59,667 nt of DNA from the NCBI GenBank assembly GCA_018883785.1, contig JAHLFO010000100.1, forward strand, positions 1 through 59,667, in the 5' to 3' direction. The translations under genes and the position numbers were made by a program. A model generated the notes under the pieces. That model made no database searches. It saw only the letters and a list, made by a program, of their open reading frames with translations, and was not told where the DNA came from. This document shows positions 26,447-35,026 of the stretch, piece after piece (the stretch's first letter is position 1; each line of letters begins with the position of its first letter). Source of the DNA: Candidatus Bacteroides intestinipullorum (GTDB taxonomy: Bacteria > Bacteroidota > Bacteroidia > Bacteroidales > Bacteroidaceae).

Positions 26447-27880
26447 ATGAAAAAACTTCTTTTTACCTTCTTCCTCTTGCTGGGCACCCTCGCGCTGGGT
26501 GCCAAAGTGAAACTGCCCGCGCTGGTGGGCGACAACATGGTGTTGCAGCAACAGACCAATGCCCGCCTGTGGGGATGGGCTGCACCGGGTGCGACGGTGC
26601 GCGTGATCACGTCGTGGGACGGCAAGACGGTGATCTGCCGGGCCGGCAACGACAGCTGCTGGCGGGCCGTGGTGCCGACGCCCGAAGCAGGCTTCACGCC
26701 CCATGAAATCACCATCGACGACGGCGAACCCCTCACGCTGAAGAATGTGCTGGTGGGCGAAGTCTGGCTGGCCTCCGGGCAGAGCAACATGCAGATGCCG
26801 CTGAAAGGCTTCGGGGGCTGTTGCGTGAAGGACGGGGCGGACGAAATCATCCGCTCGGCCGACTATCCCGACATCCGCTTCTTCGTCGTGCCCACCGAGC
26901 AAGCCTACGAGCCGCAGGACGACTGCAAAGGGTCGTGGCAACAGCCCTCTGTGCATACTTCGGCCGAGTTCAGCGCAACGGCCTGGCACTTTGCCACCTC
27001 CTTGCAGAAAGCCTTGCGCGTGCCCGTGGGCGTCATCGTGGCGGCATACGGTGGCTCGAAGGTGGAGAGTTGGCTCAGCCGCGAAATCCTGGAGGGCTAT
27101 CCCGACGTGGACCTCAGCCGCGAGGCTATCGAGCGTTGCGACCCGCCCTACGAGCGTCCGCTGCTGATGTACAACGCCATGATTTGTCCCCTGAAGGATT
27201 ACACCTTCAAGGGCATCATCTGGTACCAGGGCGAGAGCAATGTCGGCGCGCACCAGACTTACGCCCAACGCCTGGCTGACATGGTCCGGCTGTGGCGTGG
27301 AGACTTCCGTCTGGGCGAGATCCCTTTCTACTTTGTCGAGATAGCCCCGTATGACTACGACAGCCCCGTGCAAGACGAGAAGAGCGCCTACCTGCGCGAG
27401 GCCCAGTTCCGCGCCCAGAGCCTGATTCCCAACAGCGCGATGGTCTCTACCAATGATGCCGTGGAGCCTTACGAGCGGCACAACATCCATCCGCGCAACA
27501 AGGCCGTGGTGGGTCACCGCCTCAGTTACCTGGCCCTGAACCTGACGTATGGCCTGAAGCAAATCAATTGCTTCGGTCCGCAATACAAGTCGTGGAAGGC
27601 GAAAGGCAACGAGGCGTGGGTCAGCTTCGACAACCTGCAGATGGGCATCTGCCGCAACTATGACCTCCGGGGCTTCGAGGTGGCGGGCGAAGACCGCGTG
27701 TTCTATCCTGCCGACAAGGTGTGGCTGCATTGGCAGACCAATGAGATGGTCATCTCTTCGGCGAAGGTGGCTCACCCCGTGGCCGTGCGCTACTGCTTCC
27801 GCGACTTCCAGCCCGGCACGATGATTGGCGGCAACGAACTGCCCACCATCCCGTTCCGCACGGACGACTGGGAAGAATAG
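26447..27880 (+). CDS. Secreted sialate O-acetylesterase-like protein
   Basis: The 477-residue protein has a Sec signal peptide (MKKLLFTFFLLLGTLALGA), a small beta-rich N-terminal domain and a SASA/SGNH-hydrolase domain. The catalytic serine block is WLASGQSNMQMPL (about residues 105-117), with the family's GIIWYQGESNVG block at about 260-271. A catalytic His would be the one in YERHNIHPRNKAVVG (near 345). Such enzymes remove O-acetyl groups from sialic acids or plant glycans in the periplasm. The gene stands alone between an array and a terminator. Confidence 0.9.
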   Translation: MKKLLFTFFLLLGTLALGAKVKLPALVGDNMVLQQQTNARLWGWAAPGATVRVITSWDGKTVICRAGNDSCWRAVVPTPEAGFTPHEITIDDGEPLTLKNVLVGEVWLASGQSNMQMPLKGFGGCCVKDGADEIIRSADYPDIRFFVVPTEQAYEPQDDCKGSWQQPSVHTSAEFSATAWHFATSLQKALRVPVGVIVAAYGGSKVESWLSREILEGYPDVDLSREAIERCDPPYERPLLMYNAMICPLKDYTFKGIIWYQGESNVGAHQTYAQRLADMVRLWRGDFRLGEIPFYFVEIAPYDYDSPVQDEKSAYLREAQFRAQSLIPNSAMVSTNDAVEPYERHNIHPRNKAVVGHRLSYLALNLTYGLKQINCFGPQYKSWKAKGNEAWVSFDNLQMGICRNYDLRGFEVAGEDRVFYPADKVWLHWQTNEMVISSAKVAHPVAVRYCFRDFQPGTMIGGNELPTIPFRTDDWEE

Positions 27881-27901
27881 GCGCCATCCCCCCAAAAAGT
27901 T

Positions 27902-27935
27902 AGCCCTGCCGCATTTTCGCAAACACGGCAGGGCT
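27902..27935 (+). terminator. Terminator after the sialate esterase gene
   Basis: Ten-base perfect arms AGCCCTGCCG/CGGCAGGGCT (27902-27911, 27926-27935) enclose a 14-nt loop. No long T-run follows, so confidence is moderate. Confidence 0.65.
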
Positions 27936-28041
27936 GTAACGAAATAATAGATTGTTAAGGTTAACCGTCCTGTTATCAGTCGGCGCAAAGTTAGCGCATC
28001 GCGATAGATGGGATTTGCTTTATCTTTTCAGATTCTTATCC

Positions 28042-28050
28042 TATATTTGC
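28042..28050 (+). promoter_or_regulatory. -7 box of the GH9 gene, with a long leader
   Basis: TATATTTGC at 28042-28050, with TTTA 19 bp upstream, would give a leader of about 200 nt before the GH9 start. I found no gene in 27936-28255. The 83-residue frame at 28008-28259 would start upstream of this box and resembles nothing. Confidence 0.5.
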
Positions 28051-28255
28051 CAGTTCACTCTTGGAGGAGCTGCCGGGCGGCCACGATAGTTGCCGGGCAA
28101 GCGTTGTTTAATGTTATTTATGGCATAAAATGCGAAGAAACTCAGATTAAAATTGTTCCTTTGTATCGTCCATGGGTGGAGATTTGCTTTCCTTCCCGAC
28201 TTCATCCGTTGGCAAATGGTAAAAGCAGTATTTATCTAACAAGTAACAAGTGTTT

Positions 28256-30001
28256 ATGAAAAGCAAATTGATTTGTTTGGGGGCTTTGGCCGGGGGACTG
28301 GCCGCATGCAGCCAGCCTGCAGCAGATGTGATCCGTCTGAACCAAGTGGGCTATTTCCCCTCGCAGGAGAAAGTGGCCGTGGCAAATACGGCGGGAGTGA
28401 CGGACTTCACCGTGGTCGATGCTACGACGGGCGAGGAAGTATTGAAAGGGACGACTACAGTGACCACACCCAATCCGTGGTCGCAAACAGCACGGTCTAC
28501 GATGGATTTCAGTTCCCTCACGCAACCCGGCACCTATTGGCTGCTGGCAGGAGGCGACACGGCCACCTTCGAAATCAAAGACCGGCCATTGGCTGCCGTA
28601 GCCGATGCTGCCTTGAAGTCTTTCTACTATCAGCGCACGGGCATGCCCATTGAGGAGAAATATGCAGGACAGTGGAACCGTCCGGCCGGACATCCCGACA
28701 CCGACGTGCAGATTCATCCCAGTGCCGCCGGCCCCACGCGTAAGGCGGGCGACGTCATCTCTTCGCCGAAAGGCTGGTATGACGCAGGCGACTACAACAA
28801 ATACATCGTCAACTCGGCCTACAGCATCGGACTGATGCAAGCCATTTATCGCCTCTTCCCGGACTATTTTGCCAAGCAGAACGTGAACATCCCCGAGAGC
28901 GGCAACAGTACACCCGACCTCTTGGATGAGATTTATTATAATCTGGATTGGATGTTGACCATGCAGGACCCTGCCGATGGCGGCGTCTACCACAAGCTGA
29001 CCACCCCGAACTTTGAAGCTTTCATCAAACCGACCGAATGCAAGCAGCAACGCTACGTGGTGCAGAAATCCGTGACGGCTACCTTGGATTTTGCTGCCGT
29101 CATGGCGCAGGCTTCCGTGATTTTCAAGGACTTCCAGAAGGATTATCCCGGCTTCTCCGCCAAGGCATTGCGGGCTGCCGAACGTGCTTATGCCTGGGCT
29201 GAGAAGAATCCTGATGTCCTCTATAAGCAAGAAGCATTGAATGAGCAGTATGATCCCGACATCAACACGGGCGAATATGGCGACGTGGAGGCCACGGACG
29301 AGTTCTTCTGGGCAGCTTCCGAACTCTTCTTCGCCACAGGCAAGCAAGCCTATATGGTCAAGGCGGTGAAGTCGTCTCCCCGGTCGTACTTGACGCCTTC
29401 GTGGGCGAATGTGTCGGCTTTGGGTGTATTTTCCTGGCTGTTGCCCGACCGCCAGTTGAAGGGCGTTACGGAAGAAGCCATGGAAGGGACGTTGAAGAGC
29501 TACTTGTCTTCTTATGCCACCAACATTGTGAAGGGTGCCAACCAGGCTGCTTTCCATGCGCCGTATGGTGACGAGGAATCCGACTTTTCTTGGGGAAGTC
29601 TGGGCGAGTTGTGTGCCAACCAGTCGGTTACGCTGGTATATGCCTACCTGCTGAGCGACAATGCCAACTTCCTGACGAACGCTTACCGCAACATGGACTA
29701 TATCCTTGGCCGCAATCCCTTGGGCTATTGCTTCGTGACGGGGCTGGGCACCAAGAGTCCGATGCACCCGCATCACCGTCTGTCCGCATCGGACGGCATC
29801 GATGCGCCTATCCCGGGCTTTCTGGTGGGCGGACCGAACGGAGGGCAGCAGGACAGCCAGTTCGTTACCTACCCGTCCGACTTGCCGGATGAGTCTTATG
29901 TGGACGAGCAGGGTTCGTATGCCTCCAACGAAATTGCCATCAACTGGAGTGCAGGGCTGGTGGCTGCCGCTTCCGCACTGGATGCGTTGAGCCAGAAATA
30001 A
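28256..30001 (+). CDS. GH9 endoglucanase-type lipoprotein
   Basis: The protein of 581 residues has a lipobox (LAGGLAACSQ, Cys18), an N-terminal immunoglobulin-like domain (VIRLNQVGYFPSQEK) and a GH9 (alpha/alpha)6 barrel. The catalytic Asp pair lies in GWYDAGDYNKY. The substrate-binding YILGRNPLGYCFVTG and HPHHRLSASDG follow, and the acid Glu is in SYASNEIAINWSAGLV. It cuts beta-1,4-glucans at or outside the outer membrane. The start at 28256 (ATG) was preferred over GTG at 28250. No SusCD pair is nearby. Confidence 0.93.
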   Translation: MKSKLICLGALAGGLAACSQPAADVIRLNQVGYFPSQEKVAVANTAGVTDFTVVDATTGEEVLKGTTTVTTPNPWSQTARSTMDFSSLTQPGTYWLLAGGDTATFEIKDRPLAAVADAALKSFYYQRTGMPIEEKYAGQWNRPAGHPDTDVQIHPSAAGPTRKAGDVISSPKGWYDAGDYNKYIVNSAYSIGLMQAIYRLFPDYFAKQNVNIPESGNSTPDLLDEIYYNLDWMLTMQDPADGGVYHKLTTPNFEAFIKPTECKQQRYVVQKSVTATLDFAAVMAQASVIFKDFQKDYPGFSAKALRAAERAYAWAEKNPDVLYKQEALNEQYDPDINTGEYGDVEATDEFFWAASELFFATGKQAYMVKAVKSSPRSYLTPSWANVSALGVFSWLLPDRQLKGVTEEAMEGTLKSYLSSYATNIVKGANQAAFHAPYGDEESDFSWGSLGELCANQSVTLVYAYLLSDNANFLTNAYRNMDYILGRNPLGYCFVTGLGTKSPMHPHHRLSASDGIDAPIPGFLVGGPNGGQQDSQFVTYPSDLPDESYVDEQGSYASNEIAINWSAGLVAAASALDALSQK

Positions 30002-30028
30002 CTTCTTGCATTAATCAGTACAAGAACA

Positions 30029-30060
30029 AGAGGCGCGGGTTTTACGGAATCCGCGCCTCT
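30029..30060 (+). terminator. Terminator after the GH9 gene
   Basis: AGAGGCGCGG/CCGCGCCTCT arms (30029-30038, 30051-30060) with a 12-nt loop, followed by TTTC. It belongs to the GGCGCGG hairpin family seen also at 51692 and 55381, and would act on the converging acyltransferase gene as well. Confidence 0.75.
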
Positions 30061-30083
30061 TTCAGTTCTCCGATAACGGGAAC

Positions 30084-31244
30084 TTATTTTTTCCTGAGGA
30101 ACCGTTTCGTCAGCCGTTTGCGCACCGGTTCGTCATACCACTTCAGCGCGGCGTAGGCCAGGAGCACGCTGCCTACGTAGACCACGATGGCCATGGGCCA
30201 GATCTCGCCGAAGGTATAATACTTGTTCTCTATCAGCCAGGAGTAGAAGAGGTACATCACCGGGTAGTGGACGGCATAGAGCGGGAACGAAATGTCGCCC
30301 GAAAACTTGCACACCAGCGTCGAACGCCGGTCCGTGGTCTTGCCCGAAGCGCCCAGCCACACCAGGGCGGGGAAGATGAGGAAGATGCAGACAGCCTCGA
30401 ACACGCCGTTTAGGATGATGCCGCCGGCCTTTCCCTCAATGTAGGGCACGATGAACAGTATTAGAAGTATGGCCGAGCATATCCAAAAGGCACCCCGCAC
30501 GTTTTTCAGCGGCTGGAACTTGCGCGCCAGCAGCATGCCCATGGAGAAGGGGAACAACATGCGCAGCAGGCCGCCGAAGAAGTTCAGCCCGTCCAGTGTC
30601 CAGCCCACGCCGATCATCCCGTAGCCCACCACGTCGAACAGCATGAACCAGGCCAGCCCGATGCCGGTCAGCACCACCAGCACCGTCAGGGCCTTGTTGC
30701 TCAAGCGATGGATGAACAGGGCGTAGAGCAGGTTGCCGATGTACTCGAAGAACAGCGACCAGCTCGGCCCGTTCAGGGGGAACATCTCGCCATTGCCGCG
30801 GATGTCATAGCACGAGCCCGGCGTGGCGGGGATGAAGAACAGGGCACACAGCAGGGCGAGCATGATCATCGACGTGGCCACGTGCGTGCCGTCCCACTGC
30901 TCGCAGCCTTGCAACACGTAGAATACCACGCCCAGCACGGCGCCCATCACGATCATGGGGTGCAGGCGGATGAGGCGCCGCTTGAAGAAGTTGCCCAGCG
31001 TGAGCGTCTTGCCCCAACGGTCGTCGTAGGCATAGCCGATGACGAAGCCCGACAGGATGAAGAAGAAGTCCACGGCCAGGTAACCGTGGTTGATGACTGT
31101 GATGAGGGTGCCTCCGGCGGCGAAGGACAGGCCCTCGAAAATGTGGTAGAATACCACGAGCAAGGCAGCCACTCCGCGCAGGCCGTCCAAAATTTCATAG
31201 TGGGGCTTGGAGTCCACGTAGGCGGCAGAAGAAGGTCTTGACAT
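30084..31244 (-). CDS. Acyltransferase-3 family membrane protein
   Basis: The 386-residue protein has about ten membrane helices. It starts with the family block YEILDGLRGVAALLVVFYHI, in which the Arg-Gly and the later His are the conserved catalytic-site residues, followed by GYLAVDFFFILSGFVIGYAY. OafA/OatA-type proteins move acetyl or other acyl groups from acyl-CoA across the membrane to LPS, capsule or other glycans. The start was placed at MSRPSSAAYV (31244), because the preceding codons lie in the promoter region. The substrate is not known. Confidence 0.9.
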   Translation of the reverse strand: MSRPSSAAYVDSKPHYEILDGLRGVAALLVVFYHIFEGLSFAAGGTLITVINHGYLAVDFFFILSGFVIGYAYDDRWGKTLTLGNFFKRRLIRLHPMIVMGAVLGVVFYVLQGCEQWDGTHVATSMIMLALLCALFFIPATPGSCYDIRGNGEMFPLNGPSWSLFFEYIGNLLYALFIHRLSNKALTVLVVLTGIGLAWFMLFDVVGYGMIGVGWTLDGLNFFGGLLRMLFPFSMGMLLARKFQPLKNVRGAFWICSAILLILFIVPYIEGKAGGIILNGVFEAVCIFLIFPALVWLGASGKTTDRRSTLVCKFSGDISFPLYAVHYPVMYLFYSWLIENKYYTFGEIWPMAIVVYVGSVLLAYAALKWYDEPVRKRLTKRFLRKK

Positions 31245-31276
31245 AGCAGTTTGTTTTTTTATGTTTTTTTGGATGG

Positions 31277-31285
31277 GCAAAGGTA
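31277..31285 (-). promoter_or_regulatory. -7 box of the acyltransferase gene
   Basis: The minus strand reads TACCTTTGC about 33 bp upstream of the start codon, in the gap between the regulator and the acyltransferase gene. Confidence 0.5.
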
Positions 31286-31329
31286 CGCATCTTCCTCCGC
31301 CTGGCATTTGTCCTGCGACAAAAAACGGC

Positions 31330-31893
31330 TTATTTCCGTCCGCGCAGGCGGCTCAGGGTGGGGAGGGTGATGCCCAGGTAGGAGGCGATGTAGCCCAGCT
31401 GGACGCGCTGCACGACGTCGGGGAACTGTTGGCAGAAGGCCTCGTAGCGTTGTGCGGCGGGCAGGGTGAGGCGTTCCTTGTGCGAGCGGTGCAGGCGGCG
31501 GTATTCGTTCTGGTGGATGATGCGGCCCCAATTGGCCAGCTCCAGGTTGGTGCGGAACAATCTTTGCAGGTCGTCCAGGCCGATGCGGTAGGCTTCGGTC
31601 TCCTCCAGGGTTTCCACGAATTCCTCGCTGGGCTTGTCGTAATACAGTTCGTCCATGCTGAAGACGATGCTGCCTTCGGCGGAGAAGGACGTGGTGATTT
31701 CCTCGCCGTTCATCAGCCAGTAGGAGCGCGTCAGGCCCCGCTCGATGAAGAAGGCGGCTCCCGTGCGGCGCCCCTCGCTCACCAGCAGCGTTTTCTTGGG
31801 GAAGCGGCAGGGCGTAAGGCAGGCGGTCAGGGCACGTTCCGTCTCGGACGAGAGCGGGACAAGGGTATGGATGTGAGCCAGGATGTTTTTCAT
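31330..31893 (-). CDS. Crp/Fnr-family transcriptional regulator
   Basis: The 187-residue protein has a cyclic-nucleotide-binding-like barrel (residues 20-110, LLVSEGRRTGAAFFIERGLT) and a C-terminal helix-turn-helix (QLGYIASYLGITLPTLSRLR). It lacks the cysteine set of true Fnr. Such Bacteroidota homologues regulate unknown local genes. The start was chosen at MKNILAHIHT (31893), because the eight preceding codons lie next to the -7 box. It could control the acyltransferase gene downstream or the divergent flavin-binding gene, which is inference only. Confidence 0.88.
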   Translation of the reverse strand: MKNILAHIHTLVPLSSETERALTACLTPCRFPKKTLLVSEGRRTGAAFFIERGLTRSYWLMNGEEITTSFSAEGSIVFSMDELYYDKPSEEFVETLEETEAYRIGLDDLQRLFRTNLELANWGRIIHQNEYRRLHRSHKERLTLPAAQRYEAFCQQFPDVVQRVQLGYIASYLGITLPTLSRLRGRK

Positions 31894-31913
31894 AAAGCTG
31901 TTTCTACGTTTGT

Positions 31914-31922
31914 GCAAAAATA
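31914..31922 (-). promoter_or_regulatory. -7 box of the Crp-like regulator gene
   Basis: The minus strand reads TATTTTTGC about 20 bp before the chosen start codon. The -33 region is not clear. Confidence 0.5.
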
Positions 31923-31997
31923 GGAAAAACGGTGCAGATTTGCCAGCCTCTTCCGATGTAAATCTATAACTATTTGAGAATCAGCCTATCCGGAATG

Positions 31998-32085
31998 CCG
32001 TGCTTACCCATGCCTCCGTCCGTGCTTACCCGCTCCTCCGCCCGTGCTTGGGCGAGGCTGCGCCCGTGCTTGGGCAAGCCTGCGG
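31998..32085. repeat. 22-bp tandem array, locus 4 (four units)
   Basis: Four units start at 31998, 32020, 32042 and 32064, each beginning CCGTGCTT. The last two replace the ACCC segment by GGGC. The array lies between two divergent promoters (31914 and 32129). Confidence 0.92.
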
Positions 32086-32128
32086 ACAAATGCGGCGGAT
32101 ACAAGGCCCGTTTCCCGCGAATTTTGCG

Positions 32129-32160
32129 TATCTTTGTCCCCGTTAATTGTAAAGGAGGAT
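32129..32160 (+). promoter_or_regulatory. Promoter -7 box and ribosome-binding site of the flavin-binding gene
   Basis: TATCTTTGT at 32129-32137 is a -7 box. AAAGGAGGAT at 32151-32160 is an unusually strong Shine-Dalgarno sequence, which decides the start at 32166 over the longer frame that begins at 31974. Confidence 0.7.
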
Positions 32161-32165
32161 TACCG

Positions 32166-32642
32166 ATGAAAACAAAAATTCTGGCCGACCGTGCCGAGAT
32201 GGAGGCCGTCATTGCCCGGTGCCCGTATTGCCTGGTAGGACTGACGGACGATGAGGGTGCGCCCTACGTCATACCCATGAACTTTGCATACGCCGACGGC
32301 ATCATCTACCTGCACTCCGGCCCCGAGGGCAGCAAGGTGCGCTTCGCGGAGCAGCGTCCGCGTGTCTGCATCACCTTCTGCGAGGGGCACGAGTTGGTGT
32401 GGATGCACGCACAGATGGCGTGCAGCTACAGCATGAAGGCGCGCAGCGTGATGTGCCGGGGCAGTGTCCGCCGGCTGACGGACCTGGCGGAGAAACGCCG
32501 CGCCCTGGACCTGATGATGCGCCACTACACCGACACGCCCTGCGGATATTCCGACCCTGCCGTGCGCCACGTCCTGGTCTGGGAGGTGAAAGTGGAGGAA
32601 ATGACGGGCAAATCTTTCGGATTGTTGCCCTCTGAAGTCTGA
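32166..32642 (+). CDS. Flavin-binding protein of the pyridoxamine-phosphate-oxidase fold (Nim-like)
   Basis: The 158-residue protein matches the Pyridox_ox_2 family, which includes NimA nitroimidazole-resistance proteins. It starts MKTKILADRAEMEAVIARCP, has PYVIPMNFAYADGIIYLHSG and a GSKVRF segment for flavin phosphate, and ends with a VLVWEVKVEEMTG strand. Nim proteins bind FMN or haem and reduce nitroimidazoles, but most relatives have no known role, so resistance is not claimed. It is a lone gene divergent from the Crp-like regulator. Confidence 0.85.
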   Translation: MKTKILADRAEMEAVIARCPYCLVGLTDDEGAPYVIPMNFAYADGIIYLHSGPEGSKVRFAEQRPRVCITFCEGHELVWMHAQMACSYSMKARSVMCRGSVRRLTDLAEKRRALDLMMRHYTDTPCGYSDPAVRHVLVWEVKVEEMTGKSFGLLPSEV

Positions 32643-32681
32643 AATCCCTTGTCCCGTGTAGGTTATTTGCCGAAAACTCCG

Positions 32682-32690
32682 TACTTTTGC
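32682..32690 (+). promoter_or_regulatory. -7 box of the serine acetyltransferase gene
   Basis: TACTTTTGC lies about 28 bp before the start codon. A TTTG at 32666 is too near to be its -33 element. Confidence 0.5.
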
Positions 32691-32717
32691 AGCTGTTTAT
32701 CAAGCAACGACATTCTG

Positions 32718-33611
32718 ATGAGTCCATTGAACTTCACCCACATCCTGACGCAGGCCGTCGACCGGCTGTCCGCCCCCGAGAGTTACGAGGGCCTCTTCCT
32801 GCGCCACACGGAGGGGAATCCCCTGCCTTCGGGCCGCGACCTGCGCCGCATCGTCGAGCTGGCGCGTGCCGTCATCTTCCCGGGCTACTTCGGAAATTCC
32901 ACGGTGAACAGCCGCACGCTGCCCTACCATATCGGGGTCAACATTGAGCAACTGTTCGAGCAGCTGACGGGACAAATCCTGGCCGCCCTCTGCTTGGCGG
33001 ACGACAACGGCGACACCTCGTGCTGCACCGACGCCCTGCGCGAAGACGCCGCGCGCAAGGCTGCCGACTTCATCAGCGCCCTGCCCCGTCTGCGTGCCCT
33101 GCTGGCCACCGACGTGGAGGCCGCCTACAATGGCGACCCGGCTGCCCGCTCCTTTGGCGAGGTCATCAGCTGCTATCCCTGCATCCGGGCCATCAGCAAC
33201 TACCGCATCGCCCACGAACTGCTGGTGCTGGGCGTGCCCCTCATCCCCCGCATCATCACCGAGATGGCCCACAGCGAGACGGGCATCGACATACATCCCG
33301 GCGCCCAGATAGGCAGCTACTTCACCATCGACCACGGCACGGGCGTGGTCATCGGCGAGACTTGCATCATCGGCGACAACGTCAAGCTCTACCAAGGCGT
33401 CACCCTGGGAGCCAAGAGCTTCCCGCTGGACAAGGACGGCAACCCCATCAAGGGTATCCCCCGCCATCCCATCCTGGAGGACGATGTCATCGTCTACTCC
33501 AACGCCACCATCCTGGGACGCATCACCGTGGGGCGCGGGGCCACTGTGGGCGGCAACATCTGGGTGACGGAAGACGTGCCCGCCGGGGCGAGAATCGTGC
33601 AACGAAAATAA
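32718..33611 (+). CDS. cysE: Serine O-acetyltransferase
   Basis: The 297-residue protein has an N-terminal helical domain (SAT N-term) and a C-terminal left-handed beta-helix of hexapeptide repeats (GIDIHPGAQIGSYFTIDHGT, then GVVIGETCIIGDNVKLYQGV). Catalytic His is in IDHGTG. It makes O-acetylserine from serine and acetyl-CoA, the first step of cysteine synthesis. It sits 11 bp before the rRNA methyltransferase gene and is probably cotranscribed with it. The start at 32718 was preferred to upstream codons that overlap the -7 box. Confidence 0.93.
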   Translation: MSPLNFTHILTQAVDRLSAPESYEGLFLRHTEGNPLPSGRDLRRIVELARAVIFPGYFGNSTVNSRTLPYHIGVNIEQLFEQLTGQILAALCLADDNGDTSCCTDALREDAARKAADFISALPRLRALLATDVEAAYNGDPAARSFGEVISCYPCIRAISNYRIAHELLVLGVPLIPRIITEMAHSETGIDIHPGAQIGSYFTIDHGTGVVIGETCIIGDNVKLYQGVTLGAKSFPLDKDGNPIKGIPRHPILEDDVIVYSNATILGRITVGRGATVGGNIWVTEDVPAGARIVQRK

Positions 33612-33622
33612 CAACCTAATAT

Positions 33623-35026
33623 ATGGAACAAACCTTTGAGATGATTGCCAAGACCTTCCAAGGCTTGGAAGAAGTACTGGCCGCCGAGCTGACCGCGCTG
33701 GGCGCCGACAATATTGAGATGGGACGCCGCATGGTGTCATTCACGGGCGACAAGGAGATGCTCTACCGCACCAACTTCTGCCTGCGCACGGCCCTGCGCA
33801 TCTTACGGCCCATCAAGCACTTCACTGCCACGGACGCCGACGCCGTCTACGATGCCGTGAAAGAAATCCATTGGGAAGACTACCTGGATCCCGCCAAGAC
33901 CTTCGCCGTGGACGCCACCGTCTTCAGCGAGGAGTTCCGTCACAGCAAGTTCGTGTCCTACCGCGTGAAGGACGCCATTGCCGACTACTTCCGTGAGCGG
34001 ACGGGCAAGCGTCCCAGCGTCAGCATCACCAAGCCCGATGTGTTGCTGAACATCCACATCGCCCACACTGACTGTACCCTGTCCTTGGACAGCAGCGGCG
34101 AGTCCCTGCACCGTCGCGGCTACCGTCAGGAGGCCGTGGAGGCCCCGCTGAACGAGGTACTGGCCGCCGGCATGATTCTGATGACGGGCTGGAGGGGCGA
34201 GTGCGACCTCATCGACCCCATGTGCGGCTCGGGCACTATCCCCATCGAGGCGGCCCTCATTGCGCGCAACATCGCCCCGGGCGTGTTCCGCCAAGGCTAT
34301 GCCTTCGAGCATTGGCCCGACTTCGATGCCGACCTGCTGGAGCGCATCTACAACGACGACAGTCAGGAACGCGAGTTCGCGCACAAGATATACGGTTACG
34401 ACAATTCCATCAAGGCCAATGCCATCGCCCAGCGCAATGTGAAGGCGGCAGGCGTGGGCCGCGACATCGTGCTCAAGGTGCAGCCCTTCCAGCAGTTCGA
34501 GCAGCCGCAGGAGAAGGCCATCATCATCACCAATCCGCCCTACGGAGAACGCATTTCCAGCAATGACCTGTTGGGCTTGTATCAGATGATCGGCGAGCGG
34601 CTGAAGCACGCCTTCACCGGCAACACGGCGTGGATCTTGTCCTACCGCGATGAGTGCTTCGACCAGATCGGCCTGAAGCCCAGTGCCCGCATCCCCTTGC
34701 AGAACGGCGGCTTGGACTGCGAGTTCCGCAAATACGAGATATTCGATGGCAAGTACAGGGAGTTCCGCGAAGGCGGCGAGGCGTTGGACAAGCCCCATAC
34801 GGACAACCGCCGCGAGCGGCGTGGCGAGGCACGCGATTCCCGTGACCGTCGCCCGTCGGGCCCGCGCCGTCCTTTCCGTGCGGACGAGAAGGAACGTCGC
34901 CGACTCGAGCACGACCGTCGTCCCCGTTCGGGCGAATCCTACCCGGAACGGAAGCGGCGCGAGGCTGGAGAACAACAAGATAAACCGAAGACTGATACAA
35001 ATACCCCTTATGAAACGGCTGATTAA
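33623..35026 (+). CDS. THUMP-domain 23S rRNA methyltransferase (RlmL/RlmK-N type)
   Basis: The 467-residue protein has an N-terminal ferredoxin-like and THUMP region (residues 1-160) and a SAM-binding methyltransferase domain with LIDPMCGSGTIPIEAALIAR and the catalytic ITNPPYGERI. It is a class I SAM-dependent RNA methyltransferase like RlmL, which methylates guanine in 23S rRNA. The last 85 residues are an Arg/Glu/Asp-rich, apparently disordered tail (NRRERRGEARDSRDRR). Its end overlaps the peptidase start by 17 bases. Confidence 0.93.
   Translation: MEQTFEMIAKTFQGLEEVLAAELTALGADNIEMGRRMVSFTGDKEMLYRTNFCLRTALRILRPIKHFTATDADAVYDAVKEIHWEDYLDPAKTFAVDATVFSEEFRHSKFVSYRVKDAIADYFRERTGKRPSVSITKPDVLLNIHIAHTDCTLSLDSSGESLHRRGYRQEAVEAPLNEVLAAGMILMTGWRGECDLIDPMCGSGTIPIEAALIARNIAPGVFRQGYAFEHWPDFDADLLERIYNDDSQEREFAHKIYGYDNSIKANAIAQRNVKAAGVGRDIVLKVQPFQQFEQPQEKAIIITNPPYGERISSNDLLGLYQMIGERLKHAFTGNTAWILSYRDECFDQIGLKPSARIPLQNGGLDCEFRKYEIFDGKYREFREGGEALDKPHTDNRRERRGEARDSRDRRPSGPRRPFRADEKERRRLEHDRRPRSGESYPERKRREAGEQQDKPKTDTNTPYETAD

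Noticed and set aside
27985..27993. Minus-strand -7-like box TAACTTTGC upstream of the GH9 gene
   Set aside because: It would read into the 3' end of the sialate esterase gene with no gene on that strand. Possible antisense start, but unsupported.
28008..28259. 83-residue frame before the GH9 gene
   Set aside because: It would start upstream of the -7 box, has no ribosome-binding site, resembles no family and overlaps the GH9 start.
31998..32085. CRISPR array
   Set aside because: The units abut with no spacers and are degenerate. No cas gene is in the window.
32166..32642. Calling the flavin-binding protein a nitroimidazole-resistance gene (nim)
   Set aside because: Only the fold is visible. 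Most relatives have no resistance role and the sequence is not close enough by eye to a known Nim.
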